A model generated the notes under the pieces. It had not been told where the DNA came from. It did no database searches and saw only the letters and a program-made list of their open reading frames with translations. From positions 5,828,001-5,892,000 of the forward strand of contig NZ_JAGKQQ010000001.1 of assembly GCF_017939745.1 (NCBI RefSeq): a DNA stretch of 64,000 bases, written 5' to 3'. Below are positions 30,001 through 37,844 of the stretch, one piece after another (position 1 is the stretch's first letter; each line of letters begins with the position of its first letter). Both the position numbers and the translations under genes were made by a program. This DNA is from Gemmata palustris (GTDB lineage Bacteria; Planctomycetota; Planctomycetia; Gemmatales; Gemmataceae).

Positions 30001-30070
30001 ACCTCTGGCGAAGTCATTCACCGCGTCAGAAAACCCTTGTTTTGAAGACGTATTGACGGTGAATTATCCG
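30001..30070. repeat. Imperfect direct repeat A (about 70 bp)
   Basis: ACCTCTGG-CGAAGTCATTCACCGC … TATTGACGGTGAAT. Pairs with repeat B at 31331-31400 at roughly 75-80% identity by eye. Each copy carries inverted ends ATTCACCG … CGGTGAAT about 34 nt apart. Confidence 0.7.
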
Positions 30071-30167
30071 ACCGACTTTAAGCCGGAATTACCCCAGAGC
30101 CTGGGAGCCAGCGGCCAAACGAGCGGGCACCCGGCGTTCGATGACGTTCCGATCTGAGGCCAGTCAG

Positions 30168-30197
30168 CTAACTGACCGGAGGGGTTTCGGCCCCTCC
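30168..30197. repeat. 30-bp hairpin repeat, copy 2
   Basis: Identical to 28273-28302; see that entry. Confidence 0.75.
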
Positions 30198-30263
30198 GAC
30201 AAACCAAAGGAGCACAGGTCGCAATATTCAACTTGCCCAACCGAGTTTTCCTGACGGCGAGTA

Positions 30264-31109
30264 TCATTTCTTCGCCCCAGCGGCACGCTCCGCAATTCCC
30301 AATACGGGTACACCGCCAGGAAATTGATCCGATGAAGCCCAGTGCTCCACGACCATCCGATTTCCGATCTTGGTCCACCGCTCGATCCGATCATCATCGA
30401 ACGCGAGCACCACAACGCCGTTCATTGCGTCGCGGACTTTTCCCGGGGAACGCCGCTTTGGCTCGGTGACATTCGCCGTGCCCCCCTTGACGAGGTCGCA
30501 CGTTTCCACGACCCCATTCGCAAATTCGACAGTCCATTGCCCAACCCAGGCGTCATCGACCGGTTGCGCGCCTCGATTCTGCGCAACGATGGCTGCTGCG
30601 CCCCTACAGAGCGGACTTACTTTCTGTTTGGCTGCAACAAATGCCAACAGGGTTTTCACTTCGGGCAGATGGTTGTCGCGGCCGCCGGCGAACATGTCGC
30701 CGAAAAGTTCGATCCGGCCAGTCGGATACGGATCGTTGTCTCCGACGTCTTTTGGCTTTTCGTTGGCCGGATGAATCGCCACCGTCTCAAATCCCCCCGC
30801 TCCAGCGCAACTGCCGACGAGAACAGCTTTACCGGTCCCAGCAGCTTTCTGCCATTTTGGGGCCTCCTTGTCGCTTCCGCGGCCGAATTGGACGTAGCCA
30901 TCGATCGGCTTACTGAACTCGGCTAGCTGTAGGGTCGGGCTCTTGGCACGGGTAAAACTGCCCCAGATTCTGATCATCGAAATCGACGACTGGTCTCGAG
31001 TCGTTTCGACCCGATCGACGACGACGTACATCACCGGGCGTCCGCCCGCGAAAGCCGAAGCCGCACCGAATGCAGCGAGAATTAAGGGGGCCAATAGGAA
31101 TTTCTTCAC
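30264..31109 (-). CDS. Secreted hypothetical protein, 281 aa
   Basis: Signal peptide MKKFLLAPLILAAFGAASAFA. The mature part has VVVDRVETTRDQSSISMIRIWGSF, VLVGSCAGAGGFETVAIHPANEKPKD, a central helix with several Cys, and a C-terminal beta domain WVGQWTVEFANGVVETCDLVKGGTANVTEP…WASSDQFPGG resembling lipocalin-like or TIGR03067-like barrels of planctomycetes. It is flanked by repeats A and B, suggesting it is a transferred cargo cassette. Function unknown. Confidence 0.72.
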   Translation of the reverse strand: MKKFLLAPLILAAFGAASAFAGGRPVMYVVVDRVETTRDQSSISMIRIWGSFTRAKSPTLQLAEFSKPIDGYVQFGRGSDKEAPKWQKAAGTGKAVLVGSCAGAGGFETVAIHPANEKPKDVGDNDPYPTGRIELFGDMFAGGRDNHLPEVKTLLAFVAAKQKVSPLCRGAAAIVAQNRGAQPVDDAWVGQWTVEFANGVVETCDLVKGGTANVTEPKRRSPGKVRDAMNGVVVLAFDDDRIERWTKIGNRMVVEHWASSDQFPGGVPVLGIAERAAGAKK

Positions 31110-31490
31110 GAGCCGATCTCCTTTTGATTTCTATCGCCTGGCGATCTAGCAAGGTCAGAGGATCGCCGATACGACATCGTGAATGGTAGCAGCGAGTGAA
31201 CAACCAGAAGAATTGTTTATTGTTTCCCTCATCACCTTTATTGTTACATTCGAGTCGCACGGCGAGCGCGCTTCTTTACCGGCGATTGACTGTGCCGAGA
31301 GTTTCATACCTCGCTGGGGCGACATAAACAACCTCTGGGGCGAAGTCATTCACCGCACCTCAGAAGCCCCGTTTTAGAGCCATATTCACGGTGAATATCC
31401 CAGATCAAGGAGAGTGTCTGCTAGTCCAATTTTCTTGCGCCCTCCACCAACCCGCCTATAGTGCATCGGCACCCCAGCCGAGGCCCCACC
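31110..31490. other. Intergenic region with repeat B and relaxase leader
   Basis: No gene recognised. AT-rich at 31185-31250 (possible promoter for the secreted-protein gene). Contains repeat B and about 90 bp of leader before the relaxase. An oriT could lie here, next to the relaxase gene, but no diagnostic nic site can be read. Confidence 0.4.
31331..31400. repeat. Imperfect direct repeat B (about 70 bp)
   Basis: ACCTCTGGGGCGAAGTCATT then CACCGC … ATATTCACGGTGAATAT. Partner of repeat A; together they bracket the secreted-protein gene. Lies about 90 bp before the relaxase start. Confidence 0.7.
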
Positions 31491-32477
31491 ATGTTGAACT
31501 TCGAGGCGCGCTACAACGCCAAAACCGCGAAAGCTTACTACATGACTGAACAAGCCGCGACGCCGGTGTGGTTCGGAAAGGCGGCGGAGATGGCCGGGCT
31601 CGAGGGGGAGGTTTCGCACAAGGAATTTTCGAGACTGGTGGATGGCCTGCACCCGACGACGGGCGTGAAGCTGACTCCGAGGAAGACGCAGGTGTGCCTG
31701 ACGGATGTGACGCTGTCCCCGGTGAAGAGCGTGGCGATTGCGATCAGCCTGACGGGGGATCGGGAGCGGTTGATCGAGGCCGTTCAGAACGCGGCCCTCC
31801 ATGCACTGTCGCTCGGTGAGCAGCACGCGGCGGTGCAGGATGCGAGCAACGGGAAGAAGTCACACATCGTCACCACCGGTAACTGGCTCGGGGTGCTCCA
31901 CGCTCACGAGACGACACGGCCGGACCCGGTGACGAAACAGTCCGATCCCGGATTCCACCTGCACGCCACGCTCGGGAACAGTTCGTGGAACAACGACCGG
32001 CAGGGGTGGTTCGCCCTCAAGTCGCAGTATGCGTGGGAGCAGGCCCCGGAGATGGAGAAGGCGTTTCACGCGAAGCTCAAGGAGAACATGCACGCCCTCG
32101 GGTACAAGACGCGGTCCGCACGCCACAACGCCGGGTGGGAGCTGAAGGGCGTCACGCCGGGCATGATTAAGAAATTCTCGAACCGCTCGACGTTCCTGGA
32201 TCGGCTAGGCGAGGGGCTGAGCAAGAAGAAGAAGGCCCGGCTCGCGGCAAGGGAACGGTTGCCGAAGCGTCCCGACCTGTTCGTTACCGGAGAGCAGAAG
32301 GAACGGTGGATGAGTCGGTTGACTAACTCAGAGCGGAAGGCCCTGAGTTCACTGCTGAATCCCACTCCGCCGGACTGGATGGTGCGGATGCGGCAGCTGC
32401 GGCAGGTCGCGTGGTTCAAAGCCCGCCAGCAGAACCAGGAATCGCAGCCACGGGAGAGGTACATCGCGTATGGCTGA
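31491..32477 (+). CDS. MOBF (TrwC-type) relaxase, relaxase-only
   Basis: 328 aa from ATG 31491 (an in-frame GTG at 31461 is the alternative). N-terminal Tyr pair (KAYYMTEQ, residues 16-17) is the candidate nicking Tyr; TPVWFGKAAEMAGLEGEV and LTDVTLSPVKSVAIAISL match the TrwC core; GFHLHATLGNSSWN supplies the metal-binding HxH motif. Such enzymes nick oriT and pilot the transferred strand. The helicase domain of large MOBF proteins is absent and the C-terminal 100 residues are basic. Cognate coupling protein candidate: 48040-49431. Confidence 0.82.
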   Translation: MLNFEARYNAKTAKAYYMTEQAATPVWFGKAAEMAGLEGEVSHKEFSRLVDGLHPTTGVKLTPRKTQVCLTDVTLSPVKSVAIAISLTGDRERLIEAVQNAALHALSLGEQHAAVQDASNGKKSHIVTTGNWLGVLHAHETTRPDPVTKQSDPGFHLHATLGNSSWNNDRQGWFALKSQYAWEQAPEMEKAFHAKLKENMHALGYKTRSARHNAGWELKGVTPGMIKKFSNRSTFLDRLGEGLSKKKKARLAARERLPKRPDLFVTGEQKERWMSRLTNSERKALSSLLNPTPPDWMVRMRQLRQVAWFKARQQNQESQPRERYIAYG

Positions 32478-32844
32478 TGCACGAGAACTGGCCGGGTTCC
32501 GCCGCGCAGCCGTGGCGGACGAGAGTGGTGAAGACGGTCCTTTGTTCGCACCGGGCAAATGCCACTCACGGCAGAGCAACAAGCCGCTGAATGTGCTGCA
32601 CGTCAAGGACGATGCCGGGGAGATCGGGCTCGCGGTGTACATGCAGTTGGCGAGCAGCCGGTGTTCTGCGGCTGGTGACGGCACGTCGTTCCGGCTGGTG
32701 TTTCTGTCGGATGTGAAGCTGGTGCTGGAGGTGAAGGGGCGGGAACTGCTCAGCGTTTATGATTACGTCTGCCAGGGGCGAATCAGCTACCTGCAGCCGA
32801 TAGCCGGTGGAGTTGTGGAATCCATTAGCTTCGAGGAGGAATAG
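32470..32844 (+). CDS. Hypothetical protein, 124 aa
   Basis: Starts 8 nt inside the relaxase end. The second half is beta-rich: DDAGEIGLAVYMQLASSRC…FRLVFLSDVKLVLEVKGRELLSVYDYVCQGRISYLQP. It ends GGVVESISFEEE. A degenerate copy of this C-terminus precedes 33304, so the gene has been partly duplicated. Unknown function; relaxase-linked. Confidence 0.6.
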   Translation: MADARELAGFRRAAVADESGEDGPLFAPGKCHSRQSNKPLNVLHVKDDAGEIGLAVYMQLASSRCSAAGDGTSFRLVFLSDVKLVLEVKGRELLSVYDYVCQGRISYLQPIAGGVVESISFEEE

Positions 32845-32846
32845 CC

Positions 32847-33209
32847 ATGTTTACATTCGTGCGTGAGTTCCGCGGCAACGATGCCGAGTTGTTCGATATC
32901 CTGCTCGCTGAGGGTACCGTCCCGGATGGAGCAGAACGTTTTGGTGAGGCTGTCGACACATTCGGGTGCGGAACGGCCTATCACCTTAGCATCGGGAAGC
33001 TCGCTCTGTTTCACGCGGGTGAAGATAGAAGAGGCAAGCAGGTGCGACAGCTTCTAACCTGGCACGGCCGCCTCACCGAAGCCGAGCGGGATCGTTTATT
33101 CCTCGACGTACAAATGCTGCTCGGTGGATCGTTAGACAGCAGTGGAGGGATGGAACCGAAACACCACGGAGCGGGCTGGTGGGCAGCAGACGTGATCCAC
33201 TTGGCCTAA
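32847..33209 (+). CDS. Hypothetical protein, 120 aa
   Basis: Ribosome-binding site GAGGAGG 6 nt before ATG. FVREFRGNDAELFDILLAEGTVPDGAERFGEAVDTFGCGTAYHLSIGKLALFHAGEDRRGKQVRQLLTWHGRLTEAERDRLFLDVQMLLGG; alpha/beta, soluble. No known family. Confidence 0.6.
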   Translation: MFTFVREFRGNDAELFDILLAEGTVPDGAERFGEAVDTFGCGTAYHLSIGKLALFHAGEDRRGKQVRQLLTWHGRLTEAERDRLFLDVQMLLGGSLDSSGGMEPKHHGAGWWAADVIHLA

Positions 33210-33229
33210 GGCCTAGTCACGGCGGCTGA

Positions 33230-33301
33230 TCCTGTTCAAACACCTGGTTACAGCTAACTGCTGGTGCAGTTGTGGAGTCGGTCACCTTTGAGGAGGAATG
33301 A
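33230..33301 (+). pseudogene. Remnant of a duplicated 124-aa gene (C-terminal fragment)
   Basis: In frame after a TGA at 33227-33229 the bases read …WLQLTAGAVVESVTFEEE and stop at 33301, matching LQPIAGGVVESISFEEE at the end of the 32470-32844 gene. The adjoining GAGGAGGAAT ribosome-binding site is also copied. It shows a past tandem duplication with decay of one copy. Confidence 0.7.
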
Positions 33302-33303
33302 TC

Positions 33304-33912
33304 ATGGGCTGGTTTCAGAAGCTGTTGCAGCAGGTAAGCATCAGGCGGCAACCTGAGCTGAAGCTGGAGCTGGAGCCGGGATCGGAGCCTCGTCTGACGG
33401 ATGAGCAGTGGCGTAAACTTATACAGATCCATTTAGCTGTGGCCCACGCTTATGTTGGCCGCGAGCACGAACGAGCAGAGGATGCGTGGGAGATGCGGGA
33501 GCGGGAGGGGATTACCGAGGCTGACGCCAAGCTACTGTTCCAGGAGGCCGTCGCCGAGGTACAGGGGAACATGGAAGGGGGGAGAAGGGACGGGGTTCTG
33601 TATTCCGATCTGGACCACGACGGCAAGCTTGAGCTCCTGAGCTTCGCCATCGACTGGACGGATTACGTCAATCGGGGCATGAGCGAGCAGACGTTGAACC
33701 GAATAATTGAAAACGCCGTGGACGGGAGGCCGCCTGAGCGGTGGCAGGAGCCGACTTTGAGTGAAGAAAAAGCCCGCAGTGCCGAGATAGGTGGGGAAAC
33801 ACCCCAGTTCCCACCCCCGACGCCCGATCCGCTTGCCCAGATCCGCCAAACGGTCAATGCAGCGAAGGCTCAGGAACAGAATAAGGGCAAAGGGATCGAA
33901 CCGGAGGTGTAA
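33304..33912 (+). CDS. Hypothetical protein, 202 aa
   Basis: The second ATG (33304) has proper spacing to AGGAGG; an ATG at 33298 is the alternative. Helical, charged: GSEPRLTDEQWRKLIQIHLAVAHAYVGREHERAEDAWEMREREGITEADAKLLFQEAVAEVQGN, then FAIDWTDYVNRGMSEQTLNRIIENA and a Pro/Gln-rich tail. Unknown. Part of the relaxase gene cluster. Confidence 0.6.
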   Translation: MGWFQKLLQQVSIRRQPELKLELEPGSEPRLTDEQWRKLIQIHLAVAHAYVGREHERAEDAWEMREREGITEADAKLLFQEAVAEVQGNMEGGRRDGVLYSDLDHDGKLELLSFAIDWTDYVNRGMSEQTLNRIIENAVDGRPPERWQEPTLSEEKARSAEIGGETPQFPPPTPDPLAQIRQTVNAAKAQEQNKGKGIEPEV

Positions 33913-33926
33913 TATCCCGGGTGATT

Positions 33927-34148
33927 TCAGTACCGGACGGTGCTGGCCTTCGCATCCATGTTCCGCTCGGCGTACTTCAAGAACAGGATGAATAGGGTGG
34001 TGGTGAAAGCCGTCGTGGCAAAAAGCCCACCCAGCCACGCCCACCGCTCACCGCCCTTCATGTCGAGCGGGACTGCGATTGTGGCCAACCCGAGGGCCAG
34101 GCAGGTGACGAAGAACAAGCCGATGACAAGAACCTTCCAGGTTGACAT
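33927..34148 (-). CDS. Small membrane protein, 73 aa, two TM segments
   Basis: STWKVLVIGLFFVTCLALGLATIAVPLDMKGGERWAWLGGLFATTAFTTTLFILFLKYAERN: two TM helices joined by a short loop, polar tail. Isolated small gene between the relaxase cluster and the leftward accessory operon. Confidence 0.55.
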   Translation of the reverse strand: MSTWKVLVIGLFFVTCLALGLATIAVPLDMKGGERWAWLGGLFATTAFTTTLFILFLKYAERNMDAKASTVRY

Positions 34149-34264
34149 GCGCGCTCCAGAGGGGGAACCGCAAGAACGCGGCTCGACTTCAAACTCTAAA
34201 GCTTTCAGAAATTTTTATCTACTGGAATTCGGACGGAATTAAAATTATCCGCTTCGCGGGCACA

Positions 34265-34567
34265 TTACGGCATCTGCCCCTGTCCCGGCGGCACCTCTAC
34301 TGGCTCCGGGGTGCGAAGATGAGCCTCAACGGCGGTCTTTGCTTCGAGCAAGGTGCAGCCCCATTTCTCGCGGTAGGCTTTGATCAAAGTAACCTTGTCT
34401 GGTGGTGGAGGCGGGATGTCATCGACGAAAAGCGGCTTCCTCGACCGCTCCCAAGCGAGGGCGGCTTGCCAATACCAAAACAAGTGCGGCTCCATCCCTT
34501 CTGGATAGCCATAATCATCCTGGTTAAGCCTTGCTTGAAACGCCTCCCGGTCTATCTCATTCTGCAT
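34265..34567 (-). CDS. Accessory phage protein with L7/L12-C-like helix pair, 100 aa
   Basis: ATG 34567. DRTLIKAYREKWGCTLLEAKTAVEAHL-type segment (residues about 59-86) mimics the ribosomal L7/L12 C-terminal motif, a fold reused in small phage proteins. Preceding part has PHLFWYWQAALAWERSRKPLFVDD; the phrase AALAWERSR recurs in the upstream 228-aa protein. Last gene of the leftward accessory operon. Confidence 0.6.
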   Translation of the reverse strand: MQNEIDREAFQARLNQDDYGYPEGMEPHLFWYWQAALAWERSRKPLFVDDIPPPPPDKVTLIKAYREKWGCTLLEAKTAVEAHLRTPEPVEVPPGQGQMP

Positions 34568-35243
34568 GGCTTGCCTCCTCCGCCCGACACCGTTGATTTT
34601 GAGACGCCTCAAACCCGTCGGCTTGGTGTGGTGGGGTGCGGAGCTTGGCGTATTTCAGCCCGTCACACTCCCAGCGGTATTCCTTCCCGTCGATCCGGGC
34701 GATTACGTCAACTTCCCCGCCGTGGCGGATGGTGGCGATCATCTTTACGAAAGTGTCCTCAGCAAGCCCGCTCATGCAGTCCAGTGGGATAAACCACCCT
34801 GCCGCCTGCGGTGCGGGGTGTGGTGGGGTGCGAAACGCCCGCAACGCGGCAAATGCGGCGTGTAAGTCTGGTATCGCCCTATGCCACGCTTCGTTCATCT
34901 CAAGCGTCCAGCGGCGAGGGTCAAGCAGCATGTCATCCACTACCGCCTGCGATGCTGGCTCAGGGGTGCGGAGGTAGGGGCGGAGAATTTCGATAACATT
35001 GTGTGTCAAATCACGGAGTGATCCGCTTCGCCATTCTGTTGCCGAAAGCCGCGATAGTAACAAAGTTTGGATATCCCATACTTTCACCGGCCGCGACCGC
35101 TCCCAGGCGAGGGCGGCTTGCTGCTCGTGCTGGCGGATTAGCACTCTGCACGCTTCTAACGCTTGCTCCCAGTCCGTGCAGTGTTCACAGTGTTCGTCGC
35201 CAGCCAGATACAACGCCTCGATCTTCGCAATTAGCTCACTCAT
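34557..35243 (-). CDS. Accessory phage protein, 228 aa
   Basis: ATG 35243. Four-Cys/His N-terminus (GDEHCEHCTDWEQALEACRVL) may bind metal. Contains QAALAWERSRPVKVWDI, the same linker as in the next gene, and two LRTPEP segments, so it looks built from shuffled modules. C-terminal VDVIARIDGKEYRWECDGLKYAKLRTPPHQ. Unknown function. Confidence 0.55.
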   Translation of the reverse strand: MSELIAKIEALYLAGDEHCEHCTDWEQALEACRVLIRQHEQQAALAWERSRPVKVWDIQTLLLSRLSATEWRSGSLRDLTHNVIEILRPYLRTPEPASQAVVDDMLLDPRRWTLEMNEAWHRAIPDLHAAFAALRAFRTPPHPAPQAAGWFIPLDCMSGLAEDTFVKMIATIRHGGEVDVIARIDGKEYRWECDGLKYAKLRTPPHQADGFEASQNQRCRAEEASHAE

Positions 35244-35796
35244 GGCCTGCCTCCTCTGCTGGGGTGGGGTGTGGGGTTGCTGCTTTTGCAATGAGGAGGT
35301 TCACATATTCCTCAGAACGCTTTAGCTGCTCGCGGTAATTGATGCGTTTGTCAGCGTCGCAGATTCGACCAGCATCGGTCACGTAGGCGTGGACGCGAGC
35401 TGCCTCTAACTGCCGCTTCAGGCTCTCCACCTCCCCGCTATCACTTGCCGCCGTCTCCGATGGGGTGGAGATGAGGGAGAGGGCTTCGTCTAGCAGTGTT
35501 GGGGTGGGTGATTCAGGGGGTAGGTCGAGCTGGCCACGATTCGCACGGACATATCCATTTGCCCATTTCAATCCCCGTTCAGCCACCTCCAGCTTCCGCT
35601 CAAGGTCTTTGTTGCGTGCTTCGAGTTCGGCTTCACGGGGGCGGGTGTTCCAGCTCCTATGACTGTAAAATGGAAAATCTTTCCCCTGAATACTGCAGCC
35701 ATTATAAGGATGCTCGCAATGTGCAGGGATGTAGTTATGTGCTTTCAGTTTTGCTAGACAAAACGGACAGGGCTCCAATTCCTCCAGTGTCGTCAT
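35236..35796 (-). CDS. Lar-like restriction-alleviation-type zinc ribbon protein, 186 aa
   Basis: Opens with LEELEPCPFCLAKLKAHNY…HCEHPYNGCSIQGKDFPFYSHRSWNTRP, the CPFC…WNxR layout of Lar-type phage proteins (lambdoid Lar moderates host type I restriction). A long coiled coil (EAELEARNKDLERKLEVAERGLKWANGY) and a second helical region follow. Anti-restriction function is inferred from the N-terminal motif only. Confidence 0.62.
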   Translation of the reverse strand: MTTLEELEPCPFCLAKLKAHNYIPAHCEHPYNGCSIQGKDFPFYSHRSWNTRPREAELEARNKDLERKLEVAERGLKWANGYVRANRGQLDLPPESPTPTLLDEALSLISTPSETAASDSGEVESLKRQLEAARVHAYVTDAGRICDADKRINYREQLKRSEEYVNLLIAKAATPHPTPAEEAGHE

Positions 35797-35799
35797 TGT

Positions 35800-36138
35800 C
35801 TATGCTCCTTCCTTGTTGTCTGCTTCCAACTCATCTACCCAGGCTGTGCGGTGGATGGCTTCCTTGGCAAGCTGCATTAAATCAGTCTTAAAATACTTTT
35901 CCCGAAAAAGCTCCCAGCTCTCTTTTGAGTCTATGGCCTCTATCTTCAATATCTTCCGCAGAGCCCTGATCTCATCCACAAGCGCGGTGGTGAGAGTTGT
36001 GTTAATAGCTGATTCGAGGATATAAGCTGCGTCTCGAAAAGGAACATATCCCTTACGGCTAGCTGCTATATGAAGCTTACGACGAGCACTGACCGTAACA
36101 TTCTTGCTCAACGCGGCTTTGATTTGTTCTGGTTTCAT
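35800..36138 (-). CDS. Hypothetical accessory protein, 112 aa
   Basis: KPEQIKAALSKNVTVSARRKLHIAASRKGYVPFRDAAYILESAINTTLTTALVDEIRALRKILKIEAIDS…ELFREKYFKTDLMQLAKEAIHRTAWVDELEADN. All-helical. Three nt gaps to neighbours. Unknown family. Confidence 0.58.
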   Translation of the reverse strand: MKPEQIKAALSKNVTVSARRKLHIAASRKGYVPFRDAAYILESAINTTLTTALVDEIRALRKILKIEAIDSKESWELFREKYFKTDLMQLAKEAIHRTAWVDELEADNKEGA

Positions 36139-36141
36139 ACT

Positions 36142-36300
36142 CTAAGCTCCTTCCTGTAGCTCTTTCAGTTCATCCCTGAAGCCCTGAATCTTGGCTTCGA
36201 TGCAGTTACGCTCCTCCCGCGTCAGTCGGGGACTATAGGACTCGCCAGCCCAGTAATTGATCTGACTGCGAAGGATGTCGATTCGGTGTTCTCTGGTCAT
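36142..36300 (-). CDS. Small accessory protein, 52 aa
   Basis: TREHRIDILRSQINYWAGESYSPRLTREERNCIEAKIQGFRDELKELQEGA, two helices. Start overlaps the zinc-binding gene's stop (ATGA). Confidence 0.58.
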   Translation of the reverse strand: MTREHRIDILRSQINYWAGESYSPRLTREERNCIEAKIQGFRDELKELQEGA

Positions 36301-36875
36301 AAGTTGGCCCCCTCCTGGAGGCCTTTCACCTTAGCCTTCCGGTTGGCCAAGGTATCGTTTAAGTAGGTGATTTCCGATATGGGGGCATGAACTGTGTCGC
36401 TGGTGGTTTCCCACGGTCGTGTTTTACTCACGCGACAGCCGTAAACCGTAAAACGCTCATCACCCCAGCCGAAGCTGCAACTCGACTGTGCGTATGTTTC
36501 GTCTTGGTAAAGAAAGAGGCGATCACGGTGCGAGCTGAACTCTCGCTCAACTGAGGCCTCTCGCTGTTTGAGCTTTTCTCGCTCCGTCTCGATGGCTAAA
36601 ATCTCATCAAGTGTCGCTTTACTTACAATTTCCACAGGCGATACGGCTGCCATCTCGGCCTTCTGGCAGGCATTACACGTAATGGGCTCTTTGCTTAATC
36701 GCTCCGCGTCCGCCTTAAGCGTGGCGCGGTACTCTGCCCGTTTCCCGGAAGAAGTAAGGCTGTTGTAGCCCGTTGATGCCGTTCTCTTATACTTTTGCCC
36801 ACATCGGCAACAAGTGGCAGAATACACCTCTTTTATCTGGTGCCATCCATAATTAATTGTTCTCGTCACATACAT
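36297..36875 (-). CDS. Zinc-ribbon coiled-coil protein, 192 aa
   Basis: Start ATG 36875 chosen because GGAAGGAG lies 8 nt upstream. ATCCRCGQKYKRT … ITCNACQKAE supplies a CxxC…CxxC zinc ribbon, then a coiled coil (ETEREKLKQREASVEREFSSHRDRL) and a beta-rich end. Possible nucleic-acid or protein adaptor; unknown. Confidence 0.6.
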   Translation of the reverse strand: MYVTRTINYGWHQIKEVYSATCCRCGQKYKRTASTGYNSLTSSGKRAEYRATLKADAERLSKEPITCNACQKAEMAAVSPVEIVSKATLDEILAIETEREKLKQREASVEREFSSHRDRLFLYQDETYAQSSCSFGWGDERFTVYGCRVSKTRPWETTSDTVHAPISEITYLNDTLANRKAKVKGLQEGANL

Positions 36876-37054
36876 GATTCGGACTCCTTCCATCTCTCTG
36901 CCACGCGCTGCCTGATCGCCTCGCGTATCGTGTTGATCTTCTTTCTGTTTCCAGCTCGTTTCGCGTGATCCAGCTCGGCCTCAAGGTCTTCGAGGGAGTA
37001 GGCGGGATAGAGGAGGCCTTCGGGAATGGGGGTTGTGTTCATATTGCTTGTCAT
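36866..37054 (-). CDS. Small accessory protein, 62 aa
   Basis: TPIPEGLLYPAYSLEDLEAELDHAKRAGNRKKINTIREAIRQRVAERWKE: helical hairpin, basic. Coupled to the upstream gene by ATGA. Confidence 0.58.
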   Translation of the reverse strand: MTSNMNTTPIPEGLLYPAYSLEDLEAELDHAKRAGNRKKINTIREAIRQRVAERWKESESCM

Positions 37055-37272
37055 GACCTTGGCTCCCGGCCTTTCCGTTTTGTGTGTCCACAAACCCGAC
37101 ACTGCCACCATAACTCACACCCATACTCGATGTCGCTGGACTCGGTATGCATGGATTTCATATGACAGCGCGGCGCACCTACCGAAGATTTGGCATACAT
37201 TTCATCTGAGGACATTCCATGAACATCTTCACATGATCCCTCAACGAGCCTCGTATCCGGTTCTTTGGTCAT
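37051..37272 (-). CDS. Small Cys/His-rich accessory protein, 73 aa
   Basis: VEGSCEDVHGMSSDEMYAKSSVGAPRCHMKSMHTESSDIEYGCELWWQCRVCGHTKRKG. Carries a C-terminal CRVCGH knuckle and several other Cys/His able to bind zinc. ATGA overlaps at both ends. Confidence 0.58.
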   Translation of the reverse strand: MTKEPDTRLVEGSCEDVHGMSSDEMYAKSSVGAPRCHMKSMHTESSDIEYGCELWWQCRVCGHTKRKGREPRS

Positions 37273-37844
37273 GGCTTTTGCCCCAGCAAAGCGTCCCGGG
37301 CGGCGTTCAGATCCGCCATTGCATTGTGACTGCCACCGGCATCGGGGTGAGCTTTCTTCGCCTTCTCGCGGTAGGCTGCTTCAATCTCGGCGACTGTAGC
37401 ACCGCGTTTCACGCCGAGCACCGTGCAGGGGTCCGCCTTCGACGTCTGTGGCGGCGGAAGAGCAGCGTACCCACGGAAGGCAGCACGGACCAGATTCAGG
37501 CCACCGTGCCGGAGTTTCGTCCGTTCGGCTTCGATGACGTGGTGGATCGCCTGAAGGTTCTCTTCGATTCGCTGGTACCGGTCCACGGCGATGCACGTCG
37601 AGATGCCGTCCCAGGTGAAGTACACCGCGACACCGGCGTCTTTGGGGTTGCGGTCCATCAGCGTCACGTTGCTCGACACGAGCACGCTCTCGACCTTCTT
37701 TCCGCTGTCGGCGGAGAACCGGCGGAGTGAGCTCTGCACGTTGTCGATTGCCGTAGTCAGGCTGGTCTTGAACTGGCTTTTAGCTGGAGAGGTGGTGCGG
37801 GGCCAGGAGTTGGGCCACGACAAAGGAAATGCTTGAGCGGTCAT
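37269..37844 (-). CDS. J-domain protein with phage-type N-terminus, 191 aa
   Basis: The C-terminal about 60 residues form a J domain: DPCTVLGVKRGATVAEIEAAYREKAKKAHPDAGGS, with the essential HPD. The N-terminal part (FPLSWPNSWPRTTSPAKSQFKTSLTTAIDNVQSSLRRF) is typical of phage and plasmid J proteins. It should stimulate host DnaK and direct it to a phage target. No zinc finger or substrate domain is attached. Confidence 0.85.
   Translation of the reverse strand: MTAQAFPLSWPNSWPRTTSPAKSQFKTSLTTAIDNVQSSLRRFSADSGKKVESVLVSSNVTLMDRNPKDAGVAVYFTWDGISTCIAVDRYQRIEENLQAIHHVIEAERTKLRHGGLNLVRAAFRGYAALPPPQTSKADPCTVLGVKRGATVAEIEAAYREKAKKAHPDAGGSHNAMADLNAARDALLGQKP

Larger units (their letters stand above)
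29897..30263. other. Intergenic region with repeats A and hairpin copy 2
   Basis: No gene. Holds the probable promoter of the LRR gene, the about 70-bp repeat A (30001-30070) and the second TTTCGG hairpin (30168-30197), followed by a copied GGAG ribosome-binding-like site with no start codon. It looks like a junction left by insertion or duplication. Confidence 0.5.

Noticed and set aside
31370-31382. GTTTTAGAGC in repeat B resembles the start of a Cas9 crRNA repeat
   Set aside because: A single short match in an imperfect two-copy repeat, with no array, spacers or cas genes nearby.
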